This document shows positions 36,979 through 48,461 of a DNA stretch of 64,000 nucleotides, in pieces (within the stretch, counting starts at the first letter, position 1; each line of letters starts with the position of its first letter). The position numbers were made by a program, and so were the translations under genes. The DNA is from Thinopyrum elongatum (Eukaryota > Streptophyta > Magnoliopsida > Poales > Poaceae), in the NCBI GenBank assembly GCA_011799875.1, contig CM022300.1, positions 234,558,807 through 234,622,806 of the forward strand. Direction: 5' to 3'. The notes beneath the pieces are model-generated. The model made no database searches and was not told where the DNA came from. It saw only the letters and a program-made list of their open reading frames with translations.

Positions 36979-38663
36979 CCGTGGTCAAGGTGCCGTGGCC
37001 GAGTGCTGCCGCTCGGGTCCGGCCGAGGCTCTGGCGAGGAGTAGCGCGCCCGTGAGCCATGGAGGGCGACGGGAGAGAGCAGAGGAGGTCAGAGAGCAGA
37101 GCAAGGAGCCAAGGTCACGGGGAGGAAGAGGTCGAGGCGCGAACAGAGCCGAACGGCCACTATTCGCCGGTGGGCGCGTGGCGATGAGCTCCGACGAGCG
37201 AGCTATAGGAGGGTAGCAGGGGCTGGAGAGCGACGGGAGAGATGGGGGAGTCAGGTCGGCACTCGGGAACACGTAGACCTCACCGAAAACAGAGAGTCCG
37301 ACGAGTTCAATCACCCAGAGCGCGGCCTCTACATGCGAGGGCGGTGATCACCGCGGGAACTTGTGCACACAGTGCACTCTGGCATGCAACAGGTTGTCTC
37401 CCGAGTAGTCCGTCCAAGATGGGTTACGTCTGAGGTGAAGGTTCAGCAAAAAAAGCCAAGGGTTGATAGGAGGGATCATCTGAAGTTTGAAGTTGCAAAC
37501 TGTTGCATGAAACTGTGGTGAACAGAGAAGGAGAAGTGATAGAACAAGATGTCTCAGATGCTTAGGGTAGGAAGGACAAGAATCCTATGAATTTTAGAGG
37601 GATTTGGACCAAGATTTAATATAGTTGCTTTGCAACTGCCAAATCTGGTCCAGAAACTAAATCATGAAGTAGCACTCACTAGGAGTGTTGGATTGGGCTG
37701 GAACTTGGCAAAGTATGATCATTTGGGCATATAAGGATGCTGTAGAAATTTCATACCATTTGGTTTTGCCAAAATAGTACTTGCTTCACAAAGGATCCTT
37801 CTGGACAGAATCTTAGGAAAATTCCTTAGGGAAAATGGCTAAATAAAATGTGCCCAAATTTGGTAGAGATGAGTTATATGGATAGGAGAAGGTCCTAGTA
37901 AATTTTCATCAATAATGAAGCAATAGAAAATATACTTGCTTCACTAAATAAAAATATGACCTGAAGCAAAGATTTGATAGTGTGCTCACATAGATCATTA
38001 GATAGAGCTGAAAATTTGGGGAGAGTCATGATATGAGCACATGAAGGAGCTTGCAAAATTTCAGCTCATTTGGGTACTCCTAGCTGGTACTTCCTTCAAC
38101 AAGGCTTCCATTTGACAAAAACTTTGGAAAATTGCTGAGGAAGGTTCACTAGGCAAATTAAGTTGAATTTTGGCATGGGGCAATGATATGGACAGGAAAA
38201 GGTGTCCAAAAAGTTTGGGGTAAATCAAGCAAAGATAAATGACACTTCCTTCTCAAAACGCCACTTAGGACAGAATGAGAAAAGGGATTATTTGTGAATT
38301 ATCTTTGATGATGCCAAGGAAGGGTTTTGACATATCTGTGGAAGATATGACCCAAATAATTTATGAGAATTATTTTGGAATTTTGGGAGTGACAGAAATA
38401 TAGGTTGTTTCACAACCTAGGGCAAAAAGGATTATTCCTTTAATAGAAAAAGGAATATTCCTAATAAAAAGAATATTAGGATTTGGGCAAGGATGAAAAT
38501 GTCATGATCTAGGGATGGTTTTGAGGATGGCAAGCCACTTTGGAGACTAGGAAGAGATGATCTTCCCAAGTTTCCAAACTACAGAGCCACAGAAAAGCCA
38601 TTTCAAATAAAATCTCAAAGAAATTCAAATGAAAAAGAAAGGGCCAAAAATTAGGGTTTGATG

Positions 38664-38668
38664 GCTCG
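38664..38668. repeat. Target-site duplication of L2, right copy
   Basis: gctcg, identical to 26543-26547. Confidence 0.9.
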
Positions 38669-40092
38669 TTCATTTGGTGCCCGCGGTCATCAAATTGGGC
38701 GCCGGATTCAGTTGCCGACGCCCTGCCGCCGCACTGGCCATCGGCACCAGTCACCTTTGCCTGGTCGTGCTCATGCTCGTCCGACCGCGGCCCAGTGCAT
38801 GCCCCACGCACTGCTGCTGCCCGCTGCTTTGCTTCCGCCTGCCCCTGCCCGCCACGCCTACCAGCATCCCCACCACGCTCCCCTACCGCCACGGCCGCTG
38901 CTGTTGCCGTGCTGTTGCCATCCTGCTGCTGCCACTACTGTTGCCGCCGTTCCCGTCCTCGGCCGCTGCCAACCGCGCCCGGCCATGCCTCCGAGCAAGC
39001 ACCCTGCCCTCCCCACTCGCTGCCGCTCCGTCTGGCCAGCCTGGCGCGCTGGTGGCCCCTGTCTATGAGCGGGCATAGCCCCTGCCGACAGTGCCTCTTC
39101 CAGATTGGGCAGGCCCCTACTAATTGGGGATTAGATTAGCACCCCCTCCTATTTAACCAGTAACATTGGACCCCGCCACAATTAACCCTTCATTTAATAA
39201 ACATGTGCCACTAACTGCTGGGACCCACGCACTATCTAAGCTGTTTAAATTAACACTAATACAAACCGAGTCCATGACAGGTGGGCCCTGTTTGACCCTG
39301 ATGAGCAGTCAACAGTTGACTGGTCAACTGCTGACTAGCCCCCCTAGACCCCACTGGTCATACTCATATTAAATAAATTCAGAATATTGTTAAAACTTTG
39401 AAAATTAATATAAAATAAACCATAACTCCGATGAAAATAATTTATATATGAAAGTTGCTCAGAAAAATCCAATGAATCTGAATATGCCATACGTTCATCT
39501 GTCACATGCCTCTAGCATGCTGAACATGGAGCCGTCCCCCTCTTTTCAACTGTCCGGAAAATGCCAAACGCTGGGAAACCCCTCCGGATGTTTTCCCTCT
39601 TCGTCTGCAATGTGTAGTACCGCGTTAGAACACCACTAGCACTGCCTGTTGTCATGTCGTACATCTGTGTTACACCTGTGTGCTTTGTATTTATGGTTTC
39701 TTCCCCCTCTTCTCTTCGGTAGCCCCCGAGACTGACGCTGCCCTATGATCGACTACGTCATCAACGATCGTCCTTCCTTTCAGCAAAGCTTCCACGCAAG
39801 CAAACCCCCTTAGATCATTCTGATATCGCCCATTCCATTCTCTCTCATGCTTGCATTAGATTTTTCTACTGTAATTGATTGCTCCTATTCTGATTAATAT
39901 CCTGCTTTTGTACCTTACCTGATTATCCTAAACCGTCTAGTATAGGTTGGTTAGTGATCCATCAGTGACACCTCACCTTTTCCCTGTTTCCCCTACTTCA
40001 TTATCGATGACTCGATCAACGTGATCGATGACCAGAGCCCGACACATCACTTCACACCCCCTAGTTGTACGACTCTGTAGAGCTACTATCGA

Positions 40093-40298
40093 GTGCCGAG
40101 GGTGACACCTCGTAACGCACTCCTGATGATAACTCTGTAGTGTAGCTATTCGGTCATGGTCATCGAGGGTGATTCCTCCTTCACCACTTCCGATACGACT
40201 CTATCGTGCAACACCTCAAGCGTGAACCTCGAGGATGATTCCTCCTAGTTCACCTTGATGATTACATTAGGTGGATTCCATCGAGGGTGATTCCTCGG
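40093..40298 (+). repeat. Small-hairpin array in H 5' LTR
   Basis: Four units near 40097, 40163, 40229 and 40281: CGAGG-gtgaca-CCTCG, CGAGG-gtgatt-CCTCc, CGAGG-atgatt-CCTCc and CGAGG-gtgatt-CCTCG, spaced 52-67 bp. Confidence 0.65.
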
Positions 40299-40472
40299 AT
40301 CCCCCCTTTGGTGTTTTGGACACACGGTTACTTTGAATTTAACCCCAGAACAATGTTAAAGACGGGTTGGCCCCGAGCGGTACCCACGAGAGTTACTGTT
40401 ACTGCAGGATTGGAGGGACAGGCGGTACCACCCCGGTAGAGGTGGACCTGAGTTCCCGACAGTCTCATGCAA

Positions 40473-40540
40473 GTCGGGTTGACCTGGGAGGTACCCGCGA
40501 GTTGATGTGAACTCGGGTTGACCTGGAGGGTACCCGCGAG
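40473..40540 (+). repeat. 39-bp tandem duplication in H LTR
   Basis: tcgggttgacctggg/agggtacccgcgag occurs twice with 39-bp period. Counterparts at about 54692-54770 and, reversed, about 7459-7525 in L1. Confidence 0.75.
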
Positions 40541-41009
40541 TTTTCTACGTGGCACGACTGGGCATTCCGGGCCCTTGCCGTAAGTCCACGAGACGGGGCG
40601 ACGAGGTCACATCGATCATGAGTCTCTGCTCGTTACCACGCTCTCCCAACACACTACGGTTTGGATATGTGATCCGAGTAGGCCTTTAGCCTTTTCCGCA
40701 CTGACCACCATGCGGGAATAAGTATGGGCACTCGGCGTCGTACCATTTCTTCCTAAAGCTCTGTCAGACGTCCAGTTTAGCATTGTGGCATTGTCGGATC
40801 GTGCCATCCATGACAGAGTGGCGCTAGTATTCACCCTGCACACAATGACCCGGAGTGCAATGGGCGAAGGTCCCAAGACCCCGGAGCGCTTAGGATGTAG
40901 ACCGGCGGGGACCTCTCTGCGGAGCCTAGGTAGGACTATGACGTGTTGATCTTTCGAGGCCGGTCATGACCCAGGAAAGTGTGTCCGACCAGAGTAATCA
41001 AGCGTGTTG

Positions 41010-41080
41010 GGTAATGTGGTGCACCCCTGCAGGGAAGTATATCTATTCGAATAGTCGTGTCCATGGTAACGGACGCTCGG
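41010..41080 (+). promoter_or_regulatory. Palindrome island, H 5' LTR
   Basis: CTATTCGAATAG at 41043-41054 with ccctgcaggg before and cgtgtccatggtaacgg after, the same layout as the others on the opposite strand. The 3' LTR is cut before this point. Confidence 0.5.
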
Positions 41081-41843
41081 AGTTGTATCCCGATCTATTA
41101 CAACTAGAAATAGATACTTGAGACATGGGATGGATATGATGGCTCCGGGATTGCTTTCTCGTAGGGAGTCGAGGAAGGACCTCTGGGCGTTAATACTACA
41201 ACATGCTTGTTAATTCTAAAATGCTATTCTATACTCTTCTGAATGCTGCAAGATGCTTGAAGATGCTAGTCTTTGATAGGTTAGGCCTTCCCCTCTGTTC
41301 TGGCATTCTGCAGTTCAGTCCACAGATACATCCCTTCCCTTGATACCAATGCATACTTAGTATAGATCTAATGCTTGTGAGTACTTTGGATGAGTACTCA
41401 CGGTTGCTTTGCTACCTCTTTTCCCCCTATACCCGGTTGCTGCGACCAGATGGTGGATCCCAGGAGCCAGCTGCCCCCGTCGACTACTACTACTACCCCG
41501 ACGGAGCCTACTACTACGTGGAGATCGCCGACGACCAGGAGTAGTTAGAAGGTCCCAGGAAGGAGGCATGCGCCTTTTCGATTTGTATCGTGTTTGTGCT
41601 TGCCTTCTTAAGGCAGTCTTGTTTAACTTATGTCTGTCCTCTGATATTGTTGCTTCCGCTGACTCGTTTGTTTTCCAGCTTACGTAATCGAGCCCTCAAG
41701 GCCCCTGGCTTGTAATATGAAGCTTGTATTATTTTCATTCGTGTCTAGAGTTGTGTTGTGATATCTTCCCGTGAGTCCCTGATCTTGGTCGTACACATTT
41801 GCGTGTATGATTAGTGTATGATTGAATCGGGGGCCACACAAGT

Positions 41844-41855
41844 TGGTATTAGATC
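41844..41855 (+). other. H primer-binding site (tRNA-iMet), degenerate
   Basis: TGGTATTAGATC against the canonical TGGTATCAGAGC, two changes, 3 bp after the LTR end. Fits an older element. Confidence 0.75.
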
Positions 41856-41943
41856 CGACTGCCTGTAGGTAGCCCCCTTTCCAACTCCTTGGCCGAAGTT
41901 GAGTCTAGTCTTTGGGAAATTTGTTTTACTAACATGTCTGTGT

Positions 41944-41948
41944 GGCTT
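41944..41948. repeat. Target-site duplication of G, left copy
   Basis: ggctt, repeated at 49961-49965. Confidence 0.9.
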
Positions 41949-43517
41949 TGCTACTTCTTGAGCTTGCGTTGATTTTTCCCTTGAAGAGGAAAGGGTGATG
42001 CAGCAAAGTAGAGATAAGTATTTCCCTCAATTAAGAACCAAGGTATCAATCCAGTAGGAGGCACAAACAAGTCACCAATCTATGCACCTGCACAAACTAA
42101 CAAACACATGCACACAACGCGAAAAAAGGGGTTGTCAATCCCTTCATGGTCACGAACAAGAGTGAGATCTAATAGAGATAGGTATAAAAGATAAATAAAA
42201 GAGCAAACTAAAGTAAATATTAATAATTGCAGCAAGATATTTTTGGGTTTTTTGTTTTATAGATCTGAAAAATATATGACGGAAAATAGACCCGGGGGCC
42301 ATAGGTTTCACTAGAGGCTTCTCTCTTGAAAGAAAACATACGGTGGGTAAACAAATTACTGTTGAGCAATTGATAGAAAAGCGCATAGTTATGACGATAT
42401 CTAAGGAAAGGATCATGAATATAGGCATCACGTCCGTGACAAGTAGACCGAAACAATTCTGCATCTACTACTATTACTCCACACATCGACTGCTTTCCAG
42501 CATGCATCTAGAGTATTAAGTTCATAAGAACGGAGTGACGCCTTAAGCAAGATGACATGATGTAGAGGGATAAACTCAAGCAATATGACATAAACCCCAT
42601 CTTTTTATCCTTGATGGCAACAATACAATATGTGCCTCACTACCCCTTCTATCACTGGGTGAGGACACCGCAAGATTGAACCCAAAACTAAGCACCTCTC
42701 CCATTGCAAGAAAAACCAATCTAGTTGGCCAAACCAAACCGATAGTTCGAAGAGAAATACAAAGATATCTTAATCATGCATAATATAGTTCACAGAAGAC
42801 TCAAATAATATTCATAGATAATCTGATCATAAATCAACAATTCATTGGCTCTGAACAAACACACCTCAAAAGAAGATTACATCGGATAGAACTGCAAGAA
42901 CATCGAGGATAACTTGGTATTGAAGATCAAATAGAGAGAAGAAGCCATCTAGCTACTAGCTATGGACCCGTAGGTCTATGGTAAACTACTCACGCTTCAT
43001 CGGAAGGGCATCAAGGTTGATTTAGAAGCCCTCCGTGATCGAATCCCCCTCCGGCAGGGTGCCGGAAAAGGCCCCAAGATGGGATCTCATGGGAACAGAG
43101 GCTTGCGACGGCGGAAAAGTATTTTGGTGGACTCTTGTGATGTTTGGGGAATATTTTAGAATTTATAGAGGTGGAACTAGGGTTAGGGGACTCCCGAGGG
43201 GCCCACAAGCCAGGGGCGCGCCCTGAGGGCTTGTGGCCTCCTCAGGACTCTTCTGACCCTCTCTCCAAGTCACTTAGGTGTCTTTTGGTCCAAGAAAAAT
43301 CATCGTAAAGTTTTATTCCGTTTGGACTCCGTTTGATATTCCTTTTCTGTAAAAGTCAAAAACAAGGAAAAAACAGAAACTGGCACTGGGCTCTAGGTTA
43401 ATAGGTTAGTCCCAAAAAATAATATGAAATAGCGTATTAATGCATATAAAACATCCAAAACAGATAATATAATAGCATGGAACAATAAAAATTTATAGAT
43501 ATGTTGGAGACGTATCA
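41949..43517 (-). repeat. G 3' LTR (1569 bp)
   Basis: Minus strand TGATACGTCTCC (43517) to AAGAAGTAGCA (41949). Contains the GC-rich inverted repeat ccacaagcc...ggcttgtgg near 43201-43239 that the other LTR lacks. Confidence 0.92.
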
Positions 43518-43518
43518 A

Positions 43519-43532
43519 GCATCCCCAAGCTT
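43519..43532 (-). other. G polypurine tract
   Basis: Minus strand aagcttggggatgc one base before the LTR start; identical motif in E1. Confidence 0.8.
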
Positions 43533-46357
43533 AATTCCTGCTTGTCCTTGAGTAGGTAAATGATAAAAATAGAATTTTTGATGTGGAATGCTACCTAACA
43601 TATTTATCAATGCAATCTTCTTTATTGTGGCAAGAAATATTCAGATCCATAAGATTCAAAACAAAAGTTTAATATTGACATAAAAACAATAATACTTGAA
43701 GCATACTAATAAAGCAATTATGTCTTCTCAAAATAACATGGCCAAAGAAAGTTATCCCTACAAAATCATATAGTCTGGCTATGCTCCATCTTCATCACAC
43801 AAAGTATTTCATCATGCACAACCCCGATGACAAGCCAAGCAATTGTTTCATAATTTTGGTGTTGTCAAACTTTTTCAACTTTCACGCAATACATGAGCAT
43901 GAACCATGGATATAACACTATTGGTGGAATAGAATATGGTGGTTGTGGAGAAGACAAAAAAGGAAGGAGAAAGTCTCACATCAACTAGGCAAATTAATGG
44001 GCTATGGAGATGCCCATCAATTGATATCGATGCAAGTGAGTAGGGATTGCCATGCAACGGATGCACTAGAGCTATAAGTGTATGAAAGCTCAAAAAGAAA
44101 CTAAGTGGGTGTGCATCCAACTTTCTTGCTCATGAAGACCTAGGGCAATTTGAGGAAGCCCATCATTGGAATATACAAGCCAAAATCTATAATGAAAAAT
44201 TCCCACTAGTATATGAAAGTGACAAAAGAGGAGACTCTCTATCATGAAGAACATGGTGCTATTTCAAAGCACAAGTGTGGAAAAAGGATAGTAACATTGT
44301 CCCTTCTCTCTTTTCTCTCATTTTTTTTCTTTTTTGTTTGGGCTTCTTTGGCCTCTTTTTTTATTTGGGCTTCTTTGGCCTCTTTTATTATTTTTAAAGT
44401 TCGGAGACTCATCCCAACTTGTGAGGGAATCATAGCTTACATCATCCTTTCCTCACATGGGACAATGCTCTAATAATGATGATCATCACACTTTTATTTA
44501 CTTACAACTCAAGAATTACAACTTGATACTTAGAACAAAATATGACTCTATATGAATGCCTCCGACGGTGTACTGGGATGTGCAATGATCAAGAGTGACA
44601 TGTATAAAAAATATGAACGGTGGCCAAGCCACAAATACTATGCCAACTACATGATCATGCAAAGCAATATGACAATGATGGCGCATGTCATAATAAAATG
44701 GAACGGTGGAAGTTGCATGGCAATATATCTCGGAATGGCTATGGAAATGCCATAATAGGAAGGTATGGTGGCTATTTTGAGGAAGGGTATATGGTGGATT
44801 TAATAAATTGGCGAAAGTTGCGTGGTACTAGAGAGGCTATGGTGGAAGGGTGAGAGTGCGTATAATCCATGGACTCAACATTAGTCATAAGAACTCATAT
44901 ACTTATTGCAAAAATGTATTAGCCATCGAAACAAAGTACTACACAATGCTCCTAGGGGGATAGATTGGTAGGAAAAGACCATCACTCGTCCCCGACCGCC
45001 ACTCATAAGGAAGACAATCAAAAAATAAATCATGATCCGACTTCATCACATAATGGTTCACCGTCCGTGCATTCTACGGGAATCACAAACTTTAACACAA
45101 GTATTTCTACCAATCCACAATTACTCACTAGCATGACTCTAATATAACCATCTTTATATCTCAAAACAAATGCAAGGAATCAAACTTCTCATATATTCAA
45201 TGCTCTTTATATGAAAGTTTTTATTATATCCCTCTTAGATGCCCATCATATTAGCACTAAATTGATAAACTAAGCAAATTACCATGCTGTTTAAAGACTC
45301 TCAAAATAATATAAGTGAAGCATGAGAGTTCAACAATTTCTATAAAATAAAACCACCGCCGTGCTCTAAAAAGATATAAGTGAAGCACTAGAGCAAACTG
45401 CCTAGCTCAAAAGATATAAGTGAAGCACATAGAGTATTCTAACAAATTCACGATTAAAGCATGTCCTGCTCAAAAGGTGTGTACATCAAGGATAATTGTG
45501 GTAAACTAAAAAGCAAAGACTCATATCATACAAGACGCTCCAAGCAAAACACATATCATGTGGTGAATAAAAATATAGCCTCAAGTAAATTTACCGATTT
45601 ATTGAAGAAGAAAGAGGGGATGCTATTCGGGGCATCCCCAAGATTAGATGATTGGTTGTCCTTGAATATTACCTTGGGGTGGCTTGGGAATCCCCAAGCT
45701 TAGGCTCTTGCCTCTCCTTATTCCATAGTCCATTGAGTCTTTAGCCAAAACTTGAAAACTTCACAACACAAAACTCAACAGAAATCTCATAAGATCCGTT
45801 AGTATAATAAAATAAATCACCACTTTAGGTACTGTTGTGAACTCATTCTAAATTTATATTGGTGTTATATCTACTGTATTCCAACTTCTCCATGGTTCAT
45901 ACCTCCCGATAGTAACCATAGATTCATCAAAATAAGCAAACAACACATAGAAAACAGAATCTGCCAAAAACAGAACAGCCTGTAGTAATCTGGAAATTTC
46001 GTATACTTCTGTAACTCCAAAAATTCTGAAAATTAGGAAAATTTAGGAAATTTGTATATCAATATTTTTTTTAAAACTTCAGATCAAAAGGACGTTTGTG
46101 TGATTTTCTAAATTTCTGGCAATGGGCGCAAAAGTTTCTGTTTTTCAGCAAGATCAAATCAATTATCACCATAGACCATCCCAATGGTCTTACTTGGCTC
46201 AAACACTAATTAAAACACCAAAACACAATTACTACAGAGGTAATAATGTGTGTTTATTGAAAAACAGAACCAAAAACAAAAAATATAAAGATAAAATTGG
46301 GTTGCCTCCGAACAAGCGCTATTGTTTAACACCCCTAGCTAGGCATAAAACATAGAT
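43533..46357 (-). other. G 3' non-coding region
   Basis: Homologous in part to E1's internal remnant. Holds a T-rich stretch with a 27-bp tandem duplication (ttgggcttctttggcctctt, 44337-44390), a further polypurine-like copy at 45689-45701, and, next to the protease stop, the agcgct...ggaggcaaccca block at 46294-46320. ORFs here are not conserved in frame with E1. Confidence 0.75.
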
Positions 46358-47390
46358 CTAGGTATTGACATCTTTGGTATGCAAACCATAAGTAGCCCTC
46401 ATAATAGATTCATATGGCAACTTAATTTTATTTCTTGGAAAGTTTTCCATGCCCTTCCTTAATGGAAATTGAAATCTAATGTTTCCTTCTTTCATATCAA
46501 TAATTGCACCAATCGTTCTAAGGAAAGGTCTACCAAGAATAATAGGACATGTAGGATTGCAATCTATATCAAGAACAATAAAATATACCGGCACATAATT
46601 CCTATTTGCAACAATAAGAACATCATTAATCCATCCCATAGGTTTCTTAATAGTGGAATCCGCTAGATGCAAATTCAAAGAAAAATCATCAAATTTATGG
46701 AAACCTAGCACATCACATAAAGTTATCGGAATAGTGGAAATGCTAGTACCCAAATCACACAAAGCATTACACTCATAATATTTAATTTTAATATTAATAG
46801 TAGGTTCCCACTCATCATAAAGCTTTCTAGGGATAGAAACTTCCAACTCAAGTTTTTCTTCAAACGATTTCATCATAGCATCAACGATATGTTGAGTAAA
46901 AGCTTTATTTTGATTATAAGCATGAGGTGAATTAAGTATGGATTGCAACAAGGAAATACAATCTATCAACAAACAATTATCATAATTAAAGTCCTTGAAA
47001 TCCAAAAGAGTGGGTTCATCGCTACTTAAAGTTTTGACCTCTCCAATCCCACTTCTATCAATTTTTTCATTAAGATCTTCACCCTCCAAATTATTGGGAA
47101 GTCTTCTAGCTAAAGTTGACTCATCACCAGTCCCATCTTTATCAAGATTTATATTAGTAAACAAAGATTCAATAGGAGTCACACCAATCACTTTAAGATC
47201 TTCATCATTATTTTCACAAAAACTAGAAGAACATGCTTTTACAAACCAATCTCTCTTAGCATGCATCCTAGCGGTTCTCTCTTTGCATTCATCCATAGAA
47301 ATTTTAATAGATTTCAGAGACTCATCAGTATCAATCTTAGGTGGCATAGATATAATCTTTAAAGAATCAATCTCATGAGAAATTCTATCA
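46358..47390 (-). CDS. G gag C-terminus - aspartic protease (unbroken from 47347)
   Basis: 329 codons open from ATG 47347 to 46358. The first about 190 residues are the gag-protease linker (acidic, with SSFCENNDEDLKV and EKLELEVSIPRKLYDEWEP). Then comes the active site NALCDLGTSISTIPITL (Asp at residue 198) and PIILGRPFLRTIGAIID near 268-284. It would mature the element's Gag. The reading continues upstream into gag after a single-base frameshift near 47392, so this ATG is not the natural start. Downstream there is no RT; the stop is followed by non-coding sequence. It is one of the few pieces in the window still unbroken. Confidence 0.85.
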
Positions 47391-47392
47391 AC

Positions 47393-48236
47393 GTCCTAGC
47401 AAAATCATCTATCTTAAGCAATTTTTCTTCTACCATAGCATTTACATTCTTTTGAGAATTAATGAAATCTTTAATATTATTCTCATGATCAGAGGGTATT
47501 TTATTACAATTTTCATAAGAATTGTTGTAGAAATTACCATAATTATTAGAGGAATTACTAGGAAACGGCCTAGGGTTGAAATTACCTCTATATGCGTTAT
47601 TACCAAAATTGTTCCTACCAACAAAATTCACATCCATAGATTCATTATTATTATCAATCAAAGTGGACAAAGGCATATCATTAGGATCAATAGGATCACT
47701 CTTACTAGCAATCTGGCATAAATTTTTTGTATGATCATCCATAAACTTATACCATGAGTAGGGCAATTTCTTATCATCAATTTCATCCTCTCCCAAGATT
47801 GTACAACATGTTCATGATCTAGTTGGTTAAAATTCATTATTTCTTTCCTAAGGGAGATGATCTTAGCGTGAGGAAAATACTTGGAAATAAAAGCATCTTT
47901 ACACTTATTCCATGAATCAATACTAGTTTTAGGCAAAGATGAAAACCAAGTTTTAGCACGATCTCATAGTGAGAATGGAAATAGCTTCAAGTTAACAATA
48001 TCATTATCCACATCTTTTTTCTTTTGCATATCACACAACTCAACAATAGTATTTAGATGGGATGTGACATCTTCATTAGGACTACCGGAAAATTGTTCTT
48101 TCATAACAAGATTCAGCAAAGCGGCATTAGTTTCATAAGATTCCGCACTAGTGGCGGGAGCAATCGGAGTACTAATAAAATCATTATTATTAGTGTTGGA
48201 AAAGTCACACAACTTGGTATTTTCTTGAGACATCAT
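47393..48236 (-). pseudogene. gag: G gag, broken
   Basis: Starts at ATG 48236, 197 bp after the primer site, with MMSQENTKLCDFSN. The capsid core (LLNLVMKEQFSGSPNEDVTS, then AKTWFSSLPKTSIDSWNKCK and FPHAKIISLRKEIMNF) is typical of plant gypsy Gag. An in-frame TGA stands at about 47964 where an Arg codon (CGA) is expected, a change typical of CpG deamination. A second frame change occurs near 47800 and a third near 47392. An Asn/Tyr-rich segment (NNFGNNAYRGNFNPRPFPSN) precedes the linker; no CCHC knuckle is seen. Confidence 0.82.
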
Positions 48237-48432
48237 GACAGACCAAGCAATCTAGCACACAAGCAAATGAAAAGACGAACGAAAGAAGGCGAATAAAAAG
48301 GCAAATATTTTTGTGTTTTTCTGAAAACGTTTTAGTAGTGGGGGAGAGGAAAATGAGATGCAAATGGAAAAATAATGTAAGTGCAAGAGATGAGAGTTTG
48401 TGATGGGTACTTGGTAGGCTTGATGTAGAACC

Positions 48433-48450
48433 TCCCCGGCAACAGTGCCA
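48433..48450 (-). other. G primer-binding site (tRNA-Asp type)
   Basis: Minus TGGCACTGTTGCCGGGGA against the plant tRNA-Asp complement TGGCGCCGTTGCCGGGGA, two changes, 11 nt inside the LTR as in E5. Confidence 0.8.
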
Positions 48451-48461
48451 GAAATGCTTCC

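Larger units (their letters stand above)
26548..38663 (-). mobile_element. L2: complete LARD-like retrotransposon (12.1 kb)
   Basis: Two LTRs of 4444 and 4434 bp flank a 3.2-kb internal domain with a perfect tRNA-iMet primer site and a polypurine tract but no gag or pol. gctcg flanks both ends, and the empty site is visible in H's other LTR. LTR and internal sizes and primer match the LARD class (Sukkula type); the exact family is not assigned. Such elements depend on proteins from other elements. Confidence 0.92.
34230..38663 (-). repeat. L2 5' LTR
   Basis: Collinear with 26548-30991. Its terminal TG on the minus strand reads CA at 38663-38662 and the CACA end reads CAAA, two point changes at the ends. 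Insertion boundaries are still fixed by gctcg. Confidence 0.9.
38669..41840 (+). repeat. H 5' LTR, second part
   Basis: Continues the LTR after L2 and ends gattgaatcgggggccacaca. Collinear with 52857-54915 of the 3' LTR, which stops early at E5. About 49 bp present at 53549-53597 are missing here near 39366. Confidence 0.9.
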
